This document shows positions 1 through 11,711 of a stretch of DNA of 64,000 bases, one piece after another (position 1 is the stretch's first letter; every line of letters begins with the position of its first letter). The notes under the pieces are model-generated. The model was not told where the DNA came from. It saw nothing but the letters and a program-made list of their open reading frames with translations, and did not search any database. Source of the DNA: Nageia nagi. Taxonomy: Eukaryota > Pinophyta. The translations under genes were made by a program, and so were the position numbers. The stretch covers positions 9,486,001 to 9,550,000 of the forward strand of contig JBITNC010000002.1 of the NCBI GenBank assembly GCA_050084985.1, written 5' to 3'.

Positions 1-1020
1 GTTCCGTCGAACGCAGCCACTTGACCACCATTCTTGAGAATCCCAGGCTTTCTCGTCTCTGGGTTTGAACTCTCGCGGACAGCTGCAGCTTTGGAAGGGA
101 TTCGAATCACAAATTCCAAAAGTGCCGCAGAGACCATAGACCTCGCATTGACCTACGGGCTTAGAGAAGATCATATTCCATCTATTGCCGTCTATCAGAC
201 TATACAGCAGAAGTCCTCCGGTCTTGTCCATGACAAAACGTGGAAGGATCCGCCTACCGGCAGGAATTCTATAAACGAAATAGACGTCGGAGCCCGTGTC
301 CTCCACACTGAAGTTGTAGGTGTATGTGCCTGACATCTCTGGAATGCCGACGAAGACTTCCCCGTTCCAGGCACCGCTCTTCCAATACGGAACGGAATCA
401 TTCCACCGAAGCATGAGCTGAGAGCCACCGGATGAGTCCGTCTGAAAATCAAAAGAGAAAACTCCAGGAGCCGGGTCAACGGAATTCTTCCAAGATATCA
501 ACTTCCAGTCTCCGCCAAGTTTCATCCCGGGCAACAACGTATCTGTAGGCTGGCCGAAGCTTTCCCAGATAGTTTCAGAATTACCCTCAATGCCCAAGAT
601 GACAAAATTGCCGGAATCTAATAAAAAAGCCCCGGACACCTTGTTGGTTCCATTGACCCACCAAATAGATACTCCATCCGCATCGAACAAACCAAGCTGA
701 CCCTCTCTTGAAAGATTCAGAACTCCTGCCGTGTTTTTAAGAGGAGTTTCCCTGTTAGCCACCCAAACAACAGTCTTCTCAGGAACTTGGGCATACCAGA
801 TGCCCACATACCAGTTGTTGGTTTTGCCAGGGCTGAAAAATCCCAATGCAAATGTGCCATTCTTGGAAACTATAGTCTTATTTCCGGTGAGGGACTCTCC
901 CAAGGAAAGACCGTCTCCATGCTGCGCCAAAACACAAATTTTGAGCGGGGAAAGCACTGTAAATGCGAAAAGGATACGCAGAAAGTATGTTGCTGGCCAA
1001 GTTGTAGTCCTTTCTTCCAT
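1..1020 (-). CDS. G-type lectin S-receptor-like Ser/Thr kinase, N-terminal part (runs off the window)
   Basis: The minus strand is open without a stop from an ATG at 1020 to base 1 (340 codons). Residues 1-32 form a signal peptide with a hydrophobic core. Residues about 33-155 are a bulb-type lectin domain (GTFALGFFSPG, YVGIWY, VVWVANRETPL, LLDSGNFVI). The S-locus glycoprotein domain follows (WKSGAWNGEVF). A cysteine-rich EGF-like segment starts near residue 292 (CEVYGLCGTFGICDSN) and ends in GCVRR. In this family a PAN domain, a membrane helix and a cytoplasmic kinase follow; these would lie left of the window. Such receptors sit in the plasma membrane and bind sugars or other ligands in defence, symbiosis or self-recognition. 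An in-frame ATG exists at 1071, but it lies too close to the TATA-like box at 1086-1093 and would precede the signal peptide, so 1020 is preferred. Base composition is much less AT-rich than the rest. This is the only intact coding stretch; whether the kinase part is intact cannot be seen. Confidence 0.93.
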   Translation of the reverse strand, partial: MEERTTTWPATYFLRILFAFTVLSPLKICVLAQHGDGLSLGESLTGNKTIVSKNGTFALGFFSPGKTNNWYVGIWYAQVPEKTVVWVANRETPLKNTAGVLNLSREGQLGLFDADGVSIWWVNGTNKVSGAFLLDSGNFVILGIEGNSETIWESFGQPTDTLLPGMKLGGDWKLISWKNSVDPAPGVFSFDFQTDSSGGSQLMLRWNDSVPYWKSGAWNGEVFVGIPEMSGTYTYNFSVEDTGSDVYFVYRIPAGRRILPRFVMDKTGGLLLYSLIDGNRWNMIFSKPVGQCEVYGLCGTFGICDSNPFQSCSCPREFKPRDEKAWDSQEWWSSGCVRRN

Positions 1021-1085
1021 TGCGAAAACAGTACTCAACTCAGTACGGCGCCTACGGTCGTAGAGAAGCATCCTCACTCCTGAGT

Positions 1086-1093
1086 CCTTATAG
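1086..1093 (-). promoter_or_regulatory. TATA-like box upstream of the lectin receptor kinase
   Basis: On the minus strand the sequence reads CTATAAGG, 66-73 bp upstream of the preferred ATG. A start of transcription about 30 bp downstream would fall near 1060, leaving a leader of about 40 nt. The position fits; the motif is short and untested. Confidence 0.4.
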
Positions 1094-1140
1094 CCGTGAC
1101 AACGCGGGCAGGCAGGCAAAGAAGTCGGGTCAAAATAACT

Positions 1141-1715
1141 TGAGTTAAGTCAAAAGTAAATCGTGGAAAATTTGGCGATGGTTTAATGGATACCTGAAGT
1201 CCTGTTGGTCTAGGTGAGGAAAGCAATGAAATCTATGGGATTCATAGGTCTTATTAGATGTATCTACTGAATTCGTTGGATATTACTATTTCAGTATTTA
1301 AATTTTAAGAAATAATATTAAAATAATAATTATATTGAGTCAAGTCAAAAGATAAATCGTGCAAAATTGGGCGATGGTTTAGTGGACTCATGAAGTCTTG
1401 TTGAAGTAGGGGAGGAAAGGGGGGAGGAAAGGGATTACATCTATGGGATTTATAAGTCTTGTTTAAACTAATAATTATATTGAGTCAAGTCAAAAGATAC
1501 ATCGTGCAAAATTGGGCGATGGTTTACTGGACTCATGAGGTCTTGTTGGTGTAGGTGAGGAATAATTATATTGAGTCAAGTCAAAAATAAATCGTGCAAA
1601 ATTGGGCGACGGTATAGTGGACTCATGTAGTCTTGTTGGAGTAGGTGAGGAAAGGGATTATATCTATGGATTCATAAGTCTTGTTCCATTCGATGTATTT
1701 ACCGAATTAGTTATA
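1141..1715. repeat. Four tandem copies of a promoter-proximal repeat with variable length
   Basis: Copies start at 1141, 1336, 1491 and 1572 and share a core that begins TGAGTCAAGTCAAAAG and continues with a GGGCGATGGTTTAGTGGACT block, then TGTTGG, GTAGGTGAGGAAAG and an ATCTATGGGATTCATA block. Copy lengths differ (195, 155, 81 and about 145 bp) because some copies lack the distal AT-rich part, including the GATGTAT..GAATT block seen in copies 1 and 4. The array begins about 50 bp upstream of the TATA-like box, so it occupies the proximal promoter of the receptor kinase gene. Confidence 0.85.
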
Positions 1716-1799
1716 TATTATTATTATTATTATTTTTTTTGTAAATGAAGTGATTTTTGTTCTTAATATAGGGTATAGTTTACTTTAGGTTTTTAGATA

Positions 1800-1905
1800 C
1801 TATGCATGTGAGGGGGAGAGATTTGAACTTGAGGTCTCCTTTTTTTTCACTTGAAAGTTTTAACAATCCATTTTCTTATTAGCTTCACACCTCACAACTC
1901 TTGAT
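1800..1905 (-). repeat. SINE-like or tRNA-like fragment
   Basis: On the minus strand a B-box-like GTTCAAATC (1820-1828) is preceded about 45 nt upstream by an A-box-like AAGCTAATAAG (1875-1885). The spacing resembles a long-arm tRNA. No cloverleaf or clear 3' tail is evident, so this is at most a degenerate tRNA-derived SINE head. Confidence 0.3.
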
Positions 1906-2699
1906 GTATATATTAATATTTCAATATTTACATTTTTAAAATTATATTAAAAGTTGTAACATTTGTCGTAACAAATTTTGTATACAATATTTATAGTTAT
2001 ATATGTTATGAAGAAAAAAAGTGCTTACTAAAATATTTTACAATGAATTTTGAACTATTTAAATTTATAAAAAAATAAATATAATATGATAAATATATAT
2101 AAAATATTTTTTATAAATGTTATCATCAAATTATTGTTAAAGTTATTTAAAAGTTGCATTTGATTTTATTTTCCTTTGTTATCATTTGACAATATTTTTG
2201 ATTGTATTATTTCACATACGAGAGGCAATATCCTCCTATATATGAGAGATTTCAATAGTAATTCACACCTTCCTTAATGGATAACCAAAAAATATTTTAC
2301 ATCTTAATAGCATATTTAAATTCCATATAAAATATTAGAAACCACTAAACTATAAGTTAAATGTAAAAATTATATTCTTCAAAATTTTTCTATTTATTTA
2401 TTGTAAAAATATTATTAAATATACTATATTTTAAATTATAATAAATAATTTTCATTAATCATAAATAAAGGATATGATAATAATTGAATGATCCAACTTG
2501 CATAATTCACAACCATCATCATTACAATTTGAAGCTCTTGACAGTCACAACATCGTCGAAAAATCCACAATCACTAAAATTTGAAACTCTTCGTATAATC
2601 ACTATGCATTACGTAAAATTTACCTTTTTACAATCAACACTTAGTCTTCACTAAAATTTGAAGAGCAAGGTTTCAAGGCATGTGGATTTTAATTTTTAA
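1906..2699. other. AT-rich spacer, nothing recognised
   Basis: Very AT-rich sequence with stops in all frames. I see no domain, terminal repeat or RNA-like structure here. Confidence 0.5.
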
Positions 2700-3250
2700 A
2701 TTTTTATGATGTGGGGTCTCAACCAGCCATGGGAGGCTGCACTTCGACTGAAACTGCTAACAAAGCCCTTTCATGAGGGGAATGAGGTACATATTTGTAC
2801 ATTCGTAAGTGGAACTCCTCTCAAATTCTATTTTAACTTTTTCCTTTTTGTCTTCGCAGGACCATACAAAACATTTGGTGAAGATTATTTCGGTATTTAA
2901 TTTTGTGCCGAAGCAAAAACAGAAAGTAGAATATTCAATTATTTGGTATTTTTACATGATAGAAGTTTATATTCTCTACTGTACATAGAGGGGGAATAGT
3001 CTCAAGGACCATCCTACCTCTCCCCTCTTCTTGTAATTATCTTTTTCTGTACAAGTCATAGTAGATATGCGTAAGGAGCCATTATGCAAATGCATAACAA
3101 TCGGATTTTATCAGATATTACCGTTCACCTTATGGGAAACGCGAGAGTAGTGAGAGAATGGCCTGTAAATGTCACCTTATTTACCCCTCCCCGATGAGTT
3201 CTTTTATTTACCTAGGGGGCAAAAAAGTGCTTTTGGACAAAGACTTTGTG
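2700..3250 (+). other. GC-richer island with exon-like and splice-like signals, unrecognised
   Basis: The block stands out from its AT-rich flanks. A short open stretch (2706-2900, 64 codons) contains a possible donor (GAG|GTACAT near 2785) and a pyrimidine-rich acceptor (CTTTTTGTCTTCGCAG ending near 2860). The part at 2980-3240 looks like an untranslated tail with C-rich and T-rich tracts. An alternative frame starting near 2729 (MGGCTSTETANKALS) stops at once. No protein family is recognised; it may be a gene fragment or the end of a decayed gene. Confidence 0.2.
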
Positions 3251-3700
3251 AGGGGTGGAAATCAGACCTTTACTTTTTAAGATAATTTATATATCTACTA
3301 AAACCTATTTAAGCAACCTTCGTAGGTCCGCTATAATGATATATAGGAGTCGTAACCTATTTTCTCCAACATACTAAATAAATTCTAAGAACAATCTATT
3401 TAATCTAAATACATAAACAAACATAAGATATATTCTAATTGATGTTAAAAATTATTTGGATATTTTTTACTTGTTGTAATATCGTGAATTCATGCAATAA
3501 TTACTGTGAGTCAACATTGACTTATTGTTGTTATAGCTTTAGAAATGACATATCCATTGCACTTAGTTGCAGTTTCTAGTTTTATTACTCGTAATAAATA
3601 TAGAGTTATAACCATAGACATGCATGGAAAACACAAGTAATTCAATGAATCCACTTTTTATCTTATTACAAGTCAGGAAGAAAGAAAGAAAGTATATTAA
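3251..3700. other. AT-rich spacer with a 75-bp dispersed repeat
   Basis: Nothing coding is seen. The stretch 3599-3675 (GAGTTATAACCATAGACATG onward, ending in TTATTACAAGTCA) recurs at 11524-11600 in the same orientation with scattered mismatches, so it is part of a dispersed repeat, possibly an LTR or LINE tail. Confidence 0.5.
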
Positions 3701-4799
3701 TGTCCTTAGATGACCAAAAATGGTCAATGGGACTAGAAAGTATGATCATGTTAATGAAGCTAGCAAACCCCTAATGGGCACATTTATAGAAAAGAAACAT
3801 AAAAAAATAGACAAATACAATTGTAAAAGAGAATCCTAGCCCTAAAAGAAAGGAGGGATACAAAAACTAAGGATCCTCATGGAATGCCACTTTAGACCTC
3901 ATTAAGGGAGCTTACGGTAGTACTCTTTGCTCTAGGGAGAGCTCAAGCATGAAAACTATGGTATGTGTCTATGATACTGACTTTAGAGGAGAAGAAGGAT
4001 GTGATCCGATGCATCAATGAAGGATCCTCAATGCTTTGTATACATCTCTTAGTTTGGAGTGGTGGATGCAAGTGCTCCTCCCGGTGTCTCCTATGAGCTT
4101 GCTCAGGAGAAGAGGTATGGAAGAAGGACGTGATGAGTTGATCCCCATATGGTTGCTGATCCCGAGCTAGAAGTCATTACCATAAGAAGAGGGCCTCTCA
4201 AAAGTACAAAGCTAAACATCATTGATCAGGATAACAAATGAATGTGCTCAGAGAGCTGTGTGAGTCTAAAAAAGGTAATAATAGCATCCATAGATCTCAT
4301 AAGAAACCAGATATTGAAAAATAAAAATGGGTCTTAGACTCAATCTCAAGAGAGAAAAGGCAACAAGCTTGAAGGTCTTTATCTATATGGTGGTCAGTCT
4401 TGATCCTTAACTAGTGTGAACATACTTGAAACTGACCAAGGGCTAATCTCAATCTGAGAGGAAGATGCAAGTTGATGTATCTAGGTGGATGGATTAGCCC
4501 CTTATCAAACTAGAGGTAATGATGAGCATAATGGTCTAGTTTGGGCATCAATGATTGCAAGGGAGACACCCAAGTAACTTGAATATAAGATCTATAGAGA
4601 ATCTCATAGATCATTATGAAGGAGTTTGCTACTGTCTATGGTGAACTTGTAAGAGGTGAAGGTTAGCTATTTGATGAGAAATCGAATATCAAAAGTAACT
4701 TATAGACCTTGACGAACCAACATAGATGATAACCCTAGGCAAAAAATTTGATCAAGGAAACTAGTGCTTTAACTTGGAATCTATCACTCCCACGAGCAT

Positions 4800-5890
4800 A
4801 TAAACTCTAAATTCGATGAAGAAAGAAGATTATGTGAGCGAGGAACCCAATTAGAAGAGGTTGGCATCCAAACTCTGTAAGGAAAATAGGGTGTGGGACT
4901 ATTCTCTTACTTTGGATGAAGCATGATAGGAAGATGATCAAGAGCCTCTCTATCAATGTCCAGTTAGCTACCAATAAATTAGGTCCCCAAACTTCTATTC
5001 TATATAAGGTTGTAAGTATGACCAAGGTCTGGAATAACTCTAACTTGGATGGAACATATTGAAAGTGTAATTGGAAGCACTACCTCTCAAAGTAGACAAG
5101 ATCGCATACCCTCGATGAACTTTGGGTGATGTTGCTGACCTCATGGAGAATTTGGGACCCAAAAAGAGCACTCCCAAGTATGTATAAGAGGAGGTAGTTT
5201 CTATATTACTACCATAAAATTCAAGCCATTTTCAATCCACTATGGCTTTCGAAACACTAAAGACCACAACCTTAGTCTTGCTAAGGTTCACTACCAACTC
5301 CTTCCTAGCACTGAACCTATCGAGAACATCGAGTAATTCCTATAGACTCTCAACAAAGTGTGATAGCAATATGATGTCATCAATAAAAAGAAGTAAAGAA
5401 ACTTTGCTACCATGAAGAAGGCATCCACACTCAGACCTTATGGTCTCAGGGATAAAGCACTGTAACTTATCTATATATAACCCAAACAAAGTAAGAGAGA
5501 GAGGGAAACCCTGTTTAACCCCTATGGTACTAAGAACACTATCAAAGAGTCCATCTAAGGTGCACACTTAGCCTAAAAGCATCTCATATAAAGTTAAGAT
5601 AGCCACTAAATCCTCCTTTGGTACTCTTAAACTCCTAAACCATTCCATGAGTCCATGTTGAGTAATAATATCTATCCTCCTCGATAATAGCCTTGAGTGT
5701 GAAAATATGATCAAAGGTATGGTAATCTTTATGAAAGCTAGCTAATCCCATAGCTTGAAATCCCTTATAGTCATCCATTCGATAGAGATACCCCTCCAAG
5801 ATCGTGCATACAATTTGGCTAAGGTGTAACCAATCATGATGATGCGATAATTAATCAGGTCATTAGGGTTGTCAATCTTAAAGATTAGAT
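4800..5890 (-). pseudogene. LINE reverse transcriptase and C-terminal region (broken)
   Basis: From 5890 downward, NYRIIMIGYTLAKLYA is followed by GVKQGFPLSLTLFGLYIDKL and then SLLLFIDDIILLS, which carries the catalytic F.DD box (here FIDD). Next come TKVVVFSVSK and YLGVLF. The stretch at 5025-4807 (RIEVWGPNLL, IERLL, EFGCQPL) is the conserved tail of RTE-type ORFs. The longest uninterrupted pieces are only 70-75 codons. Confidence 0.75.
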
Positions 5891-6979
5891 GAATGATGTT
5901 GGAAATACAGGAAGAAGGGAAACCAAAGTAAATAATATTATTGAAGAACTATGGGAGGATGGGGGGAGGGTGTGGATGGTGTGGTTGAGGAATTCATCTT
6001 GAAGATATTCAATGTCAATGGCCTTCCTTGAGTTTAGTTTCTGAATGGAAGAATGGATGAAGGGGGATGAGAAAAAGTCTGATGTGAGGGGAAAGTGGAT
6101 AGGAGTGAGTGTGGGATGTCCACCAAAAGTGTAGAGCCTAAAGGCATACTCCTTCTAGGCATGGAGAGGAATAGAATTTATGAGGTACTTTTTAGGTAAG
6201 AAGGAGAGCCAAAAGGATTTTGTATTTGAATGAGGTGAAGAGATGATCTCAGTTCTCCTTTTGGATAGGAAGTGATGTTTATTAATCCTAAGGAGACGAT
6301 GGTAGGATTGATGGAGTATAATAGTGGAGATAGATCTAAGGTTGCAAACCATGGATCGATAGAGGTGATGATGGGAATCCTTGCACTAGAGATCAAACCA
6401 AGGATTCATCAAACCATGGCCTAGGTGGTGAAAGTAGGAAGTGGACTCATTTTATAGAGAAAGACTTAGAGGGCCATTGAGCAGAGGGAAGTAGCAAGAA
6501 AGGAGGCTTGATCCTCTATCGATGGGAGGGAGGATAAAGTAAGGTGTTTTTGTTATAAGATGGTATTATAGAGTGGGTCAAACTTTAAGTCAAATAGGAT
6601 GGATAGACAAGGGGCTTTGAGAGTGGGAGTGGTAGCAAGGGGGGTTATGGAAGATGGTCTAAAAGAGAGAAGGTGAGGTAGGCATGGTCAGCTAATGGAA
6701 GTCGAGGGGTGATATAGAAGGAAAGGAGTTGTGTGATGAGAGTAATACCATAAAGGATGTAATCTACAACACTCGCACCTCCTACATGTGGGAAATAAGT
6801 GTAGTATCAAGATTAAGGAAATTGAGAAATACCACTAAGAATCAAAAGGTAATTGGTCTCATCGAGATCAAGGAGGAATCTCCCTTAACATGTGGGGGCA
6901 TGAGATTATCAAAGTCTCTTTGGAGTGACAATGGTATGTCTAGCACTCAAGTATGTAATGGATTAGTAATGCTATCATA

Positions 6980-7480
6980 ATATTATGTCTGTAGGTTCCC
7001 TATCCTACCATTGAATTTCCCCACTAATATAATCTCCCCTTGCATAGAATATATGGTGATCTCAAGAAAGAGGTCAAGATATGGGGACTTCCATGTGTCC
7101 TAAATAGAATAACATGAAGCTTATGGAGGGAAGTAATAATTAACAATATAGATTCTCCTAATGGGTGGAGTCCTTACCAACAAAATCCAAATGTACTGTG
7201 CATAAGTGTTAATGCCCTCAATGTGAACTTTAGTAAGAAAATGATCTCTAATAAGGAAAGCCACCCCTCCCATTCATCAGCTACTAAAACTTGAACAACA
7301 TGAATTCTTATAGGTAGAGATCCAAGTGAATCTTATGAAGGGAGTGAGCCCCTTAACAAAGCTCTCATGCATCTTAGAAAAGAGTATCAAGTCATACTTA
7401 TGGATGATATTATTGACTAAGTTAGGAGAAGACTAAAGTATCTCATTACAATTCCATAATGATACTGTAAGTGTAGAGAG
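6980..7480 (-). pseudogene. LINE endonuclease domain (broken)
   Basis: The minus strand starts with a SLWNCNE-like stretch (7440-7460), matching the WN..G opening of LINE apurinic endonucleases. KYDLILFSKMHE (about 7360-7400) follows in place of the catalytic Glu motif, and then a VGKFNGRIGNLQ stretch (about 7000), the counterpart of the GDFN metal-binding motif with Asp replaced. Several stops interrupt it. In life this enzyme nicks target DNA to prime reverse transcription. Confidence 0.65.
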
Positions 7481-7822
7481 TTCTGAAAAGGGACCCATAG
7501 GGAGTCATTGAGTCGTAGAGAATGGAGGCTAAGGCTTAGACCAACCCAAAGGGGGGGAGTATCTAACCTAAGCTCACTAATTCCTAATAACAACCCATTT
7601 ACCTAATTTTTGAGTCTTCATAACTTTCTTTTAGGTGAGGCTAACTCTTGTGATTTTATCGGAGTGAGGTCCTCATCGATGATATATCGATCTAGAAGAG
7701 CAAATAAAGTTTTTTTCCCATAAAATAAAGAGCTTATGTTCAATCGAGGGAAATAAAAGTTCTACCAATTCAAAGAAGGGCTACTACTATATGTTTCATC
7801 TATGGAATTAACTTCTCTTGTG

Positions 7823-9700
7823 GTTGGTTTTGATGTATAAGAGTTCAGATGCTTCTCAACCATATTCAATGCAATAGAAGTTATATTTTCCATGAATCAT
7901 GGATTTATCTTCTTAGGTAAAGTAGACTTGCCTTCTCTTATTGATGTTATGAAATCTATAATACTATAAAGAATCATGATGCTTCTGTATGACCTCAATC
8001 GTAGTGTGATGTTCAGTATCATTTTTGCATTGGAAGATAACATGATAGCTTAATTAACTTACTAAAACCAAATGATCCTTTCTTGTGGAAGTCCCTTATT
8101 AGAAACCATACAATAATTTGAAAGAATGGCAACTTTGCATCAACAACTTAATTATCTTAAAATTATATTCTTAGTAATTGATTTATGTAAGAAATTCAAT
8201 TTAAAATTATCTACTTCATCAAAAAAATATTATAGTTAAATGGTTATTATTGATAATCATTGAAAAATAAAAAGATGATATGATATGTAATATTAATACT
8301 ATTATTTTGACAAATGAAACTTAAGAAACAAGTATTTTTAAATCAATGAGAAATAATAGTTTACATGACATAACATTCCCACTTACCTAAAATAATATTT
8401 TATCTTTACAGTATGTTAATGATGGAATTTGAAAGATATTGAAATGAAAGGCCTAACTATATAGAATCATAAAATTACTATGATATGCATTTCACTTGTT
8501 AATTTCTATGGTATTGTTATAGAAAAGAAAAATAACAATTGGCTTGATAATAATATATTAAGAGCCAAATTCCAAGTCAATTTTAGTAGAAAATATTCAA
8601 CAATTAGTGAAATCCTCACATTTTGAATTACTGTTGAAAATTATCAGAATGAGAATGAATATTGGTTTACTTTGTGGATTTGAAAAAAAAACTTTGAGGA
8701 TGCTTACAATGGTAAAGTTTTGAAGTGTATGGCCAATTTAGAAATATCTTCTAAACTAATATTTGCAATTTAGGCTTTAGGAGTAAGTTATTTTTAAGCT
8801 CAAAAATAATCAAAGGTGCCTTGAGGAGATTAGCAACAATATTAGAGTTAAACAAGGATACTCGTTGTCCTTAATTCTATTTGATATTTACATAAATCAA
8901 CTAAAAATATATTAAGAAGAAATTTAATGCATAAATACAAACTTGATCATCATTTTCCTAATGTATGCTATAGATATTATATTGTTAGTCAAGGATTATG
9001 ATGATTTTGTAAAATAATAATAATCTTGTAGATATTCTAAAATATATATGACTCAATAGTTAATATGGATAAAAGAAAAAATATAATTATTAAACCTAAA
9101 AGGATGCTTTGCCCTATAATTCTCTTTAATAATAAAGCTTGGTGATCCATTTTTACAAATATTGAGATATTAATATTAACAAGAAACAAAATTAAAATTG
9201 AAGAGTTGAAAACTAAATGTTTATTTGATTGAAAACCTTTTGTGCCTTGCAATCTAATTGCAAAATATATGAAAATTTAGAATTAAAAACTCTTTTATTT
9301 TGCATTGGACTCCAATAATCCTCCATATCAATGATGTCTGGGTGAAAATGTATTTTGTGAAACATAGAGTAAAATATATCAAACATAAAAAAATCATTAT
9401 TTTAACATACACTATATGTTATCTTTCTCATGTAAGTTATTATAATCCTTACTAAAAAAATCTCTAAGATGACACACACATACATGAAAACATAGAGTCT
9501 CTCTCTATATATATCAAATACAATTATAATTTAACAATCATCATAGGCTCCCTATAAATATTTAACAAATATTCATAACCCACTAATGTATTTAAAGAGG
9601 TTAAGTAAAAAGACTCTCATAAATGGCTTACTTTTTGGGGCATACATAATAAATATAACCCTTTTTAATAATAGGAAATAAAGGTTGCAAATTTTAAATA
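7823..9700 (+). mobile_element. Degenerate LINE, family A copy 1
   Basis: This plus-strand block is similar over most of its length to 34520-36300. At 8660-8960 broken frames show a FVDFKKAFD-like start, VKQGYSLSLILFDIYINQL and an IIFLMYAIDIILLV stretch, the usual reverse transcriptase palm order with the metal-binding F.DD box spoiled. The 3' part (9544-9700) recurs at 25484-25650. The right end is cut by the LTR that begins at 9703. Confidence 0.6.
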
Positions 9701-9702
9701 AA

Positions 9703-10063
9703 TGTTGACCAACGGAATCAATTAGGTGGGTTCTTATCTATAACTAAGAATCAATGAACATAGAAATGAATAATAGAAATAAAAGAGATAGTAATTGAAT
9801 GATGAATAAGGGGGCCAAGTCTTTATTAATATAATAATAATCATTACAATTGATTACAATATCTCTTTCTTATCTTTATTAGCTCTCACCTGCCTCTCCA
9901 TCATACATTTAGTCCCTCTTTTAACATCTTCAATTGATAGCTTAGAGGATGCATTAATTTGATCGAAGGTAGCTATCATTGGAGGTAACTAATGATGTTC
10001 AATCATAAAGCAACCTAATTAGTATTGATTGATCTATGGATATGAAATTCTCTCCTACTAACA
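9703..10063 (-). mobile_element. LTR (3' LTR of a truncated element)
   Basis: On the minus strand this 361-bp block starts TGTTAGTAGGAG and ends GTTGGTCAACA, so it has TG..CA ends. A purine tract, AGTTGGGGAGGA, lies immediately upstream on that strand (10064-10075), as expected for a polypurine tract next to a 3' LTR. An AATAAAG signal lies inside. The sequence interrupts the tail of LINE family A copy 1. No 5' LTR partner was found. Confidence 0.65.
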
Positions 10064-10420
10064 TCCTCCCCAACTTAATCATCAGGCTCATCCTTGAGCC
10101 ATATTTTAATAACTCACTCTATCGATGATCAACCATCGACATCTAAAATTGATGCTAAATCATTTGTATGTTGTTATTTTAATTCTTGCAATAAGATCTA
10201 CACTCCTTTTATTGCAATATCTCCATCGTTATTCTAGTAACGTCGATAGCAAATTATGAGTTTACACAAAGTAATTACTAAAGCATACACAACCTTTGTT
10301 TTAGGCAATCAATCGATGATCTACTCAATTTCATATAGTTATATCAAAAATTTAATCAGTATAAAGGCAAAAGAGTGTTAAAACCAAATATGAGTAGCAC
10401 AATCTAAAATAATTCGAGGG
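10064..10420 (-). pseudogene. Internal 3' remnant of the same LTR element, unrecognised coding relic
   Basis: Directly upstream of the polypurine tract on the minus strand, one frame reads as protein-like words (LASILDVDG, VIKIWLKDEPDD, VGEDVSR) separated by stops. It may be the end of the element's coding region. I cannot assign a family. Confidence 0.3.
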
Positions 10421-11711
10421 ATTAGGAATGGCCAAAATCATAGAGCTTTTTATTATCAAATGAAGTTTAAACTCCTACTCAAGAAATAGTTATCAATCAT
10501 TTACTTGAATGAGTAATTCAACTCCATAAATATCTAATTCCCTAGTGTAGCAGTTTCTCTTCTTAAATAGTACAAATAGGTTTCTTAGTCCTTTTCACTT
10601 GTTTCTTTTGATTTTTTAAGTATTTATATCTATTTTTAGAAAACTTCTTCGGTTGGTGGATACTTCTTATTTGACACTGAATCTAGGTTTTCCAAAATTG
10701 GAACACTTGTAAGTTGTCGATCCTAGGTTGGTAAGGTTGGGTTAAATAGTTAGTGAAATCGAATGCTACCCTCACATAGTATGTTTAAAAAGCATTTAAA
10801 AAATAATCATATAGGAAAAAAATGAATATAATAATAATAATAAAAAAATATTGTTAGTAGCGAATCATCAACTCAAAAATTAGGACAATTAAGGTTTTTT
10901 CAATAATAATAATAATACAAATAAAAAAATGTTGGCAATATAGGGTTCGCTATTGAACAATTCATGTATTTTAATGTATCAACATTTTTTTTATTTTTGT
11001 TGGAATTCATTTCAGAAAACTTTAGTTGAGCATCAAGATCAAGGGGCATTCACACCATCAAAATCCACTGAGGGTATGATCCCCACTTCATCTCTCATCC
11101 GCACCTACCATAAACTCCATAGGACTTTTGGTATATTTCAATGTTTATAAAGGCAAAGAGTTTTTAACCTAGACCTCACATATTTGAGAGCTTTATATCT
11201 GGATCATGCATCTTATCAAACAATTCTCAATTCTTTCCAATGCATATCCTCCAATCACTGCATTCCATGAAATTGTGTTTAAATCACAATTACTTGGAAA
11301 TTCAAGGACCCTTTCAATGTATTTGCTTTGTGAAAATCTAATGATCATTACATCATTAAACCATATTTACATCATACATCTTATCAAACAATTCTAAGCT
11401 TTTACAACATATCCATTTTATACATATCCTACACAAAATAATAATAATAAATAAATAAATAAAAACATTAAGAAATTATCAATTCGATATACCCATTACA
11501 CAAAATTACAATCAATGATAAAAATAGAGTTATAACCATAGACATGTGTGGCAAACATGGGTAATTCAAAGAATCCATGTTTTATCTTATTACAAGTCAA
11601 AAGATGTTCAAATCCAACAAATTCAAAGCGGGATTTGCCACGAATGCCACTATCTATTCCATCTATGGACTTGGGAATAAATCTATTTTGTTTCACTCAC
11701 CTCGTGGTGTG
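10421..11711. other. AT-rich spacer with simple repeats
   Basis: There are AAT-rich runs near 10828-10850, 10900-10930 and 11437-11467. A short duplicated segment ends in GCGAATC at 10865 and GGGTTCGC near 10950, each preceded by an AAT run. An imperfect direct repeat (CAT.CATCTTATCAAACAATTCT) lies at about 11205-11228 and 11375-11396. At 11524-11600 there is a copy of the 75-bp repeat of 3599-3675. No gene is supported. Confidence 0.5.

Larger units (their letters stand above)
3700..7640 (-). mobile_element. Degenerate LINE, probably RTE-like
   Basis: A minus-strand LINE can be followed in broken frames from an apurinic endonuclease near 7480 through a reverse transcriptase (5890-5040) to a C-terminal tail (5025-4300). 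The order and the conserved words (GVKQG..LTLFGLYIDKL, LLLFIDDIILLS, YLGVLF, IEVWG) fit the RTE group of plant LINEs, which usually have a single ORF; the clade is an inference. Many stops and frameshifts make it inactive. The 3' end near 3700-3760 has no clear poly(A) tail. Confidence 0.8.

Noticed and set aside
195-479. Minus-strand 94-codon frame and several plus-strand frames within 1-1083
   Set aside because: They overlap the 340-codon lectin receptor frame, which has clear domains; these are shadows.
1800-1905. Functional tRNA gene
   Set aside because: Only A-box-like and B-box-like words are present; no cloverleaf can be drawn.
2706-2900. Complete small gene
   Set aside because: No family match, and the most exon-like reading stops early; kept as a low-confidence island.
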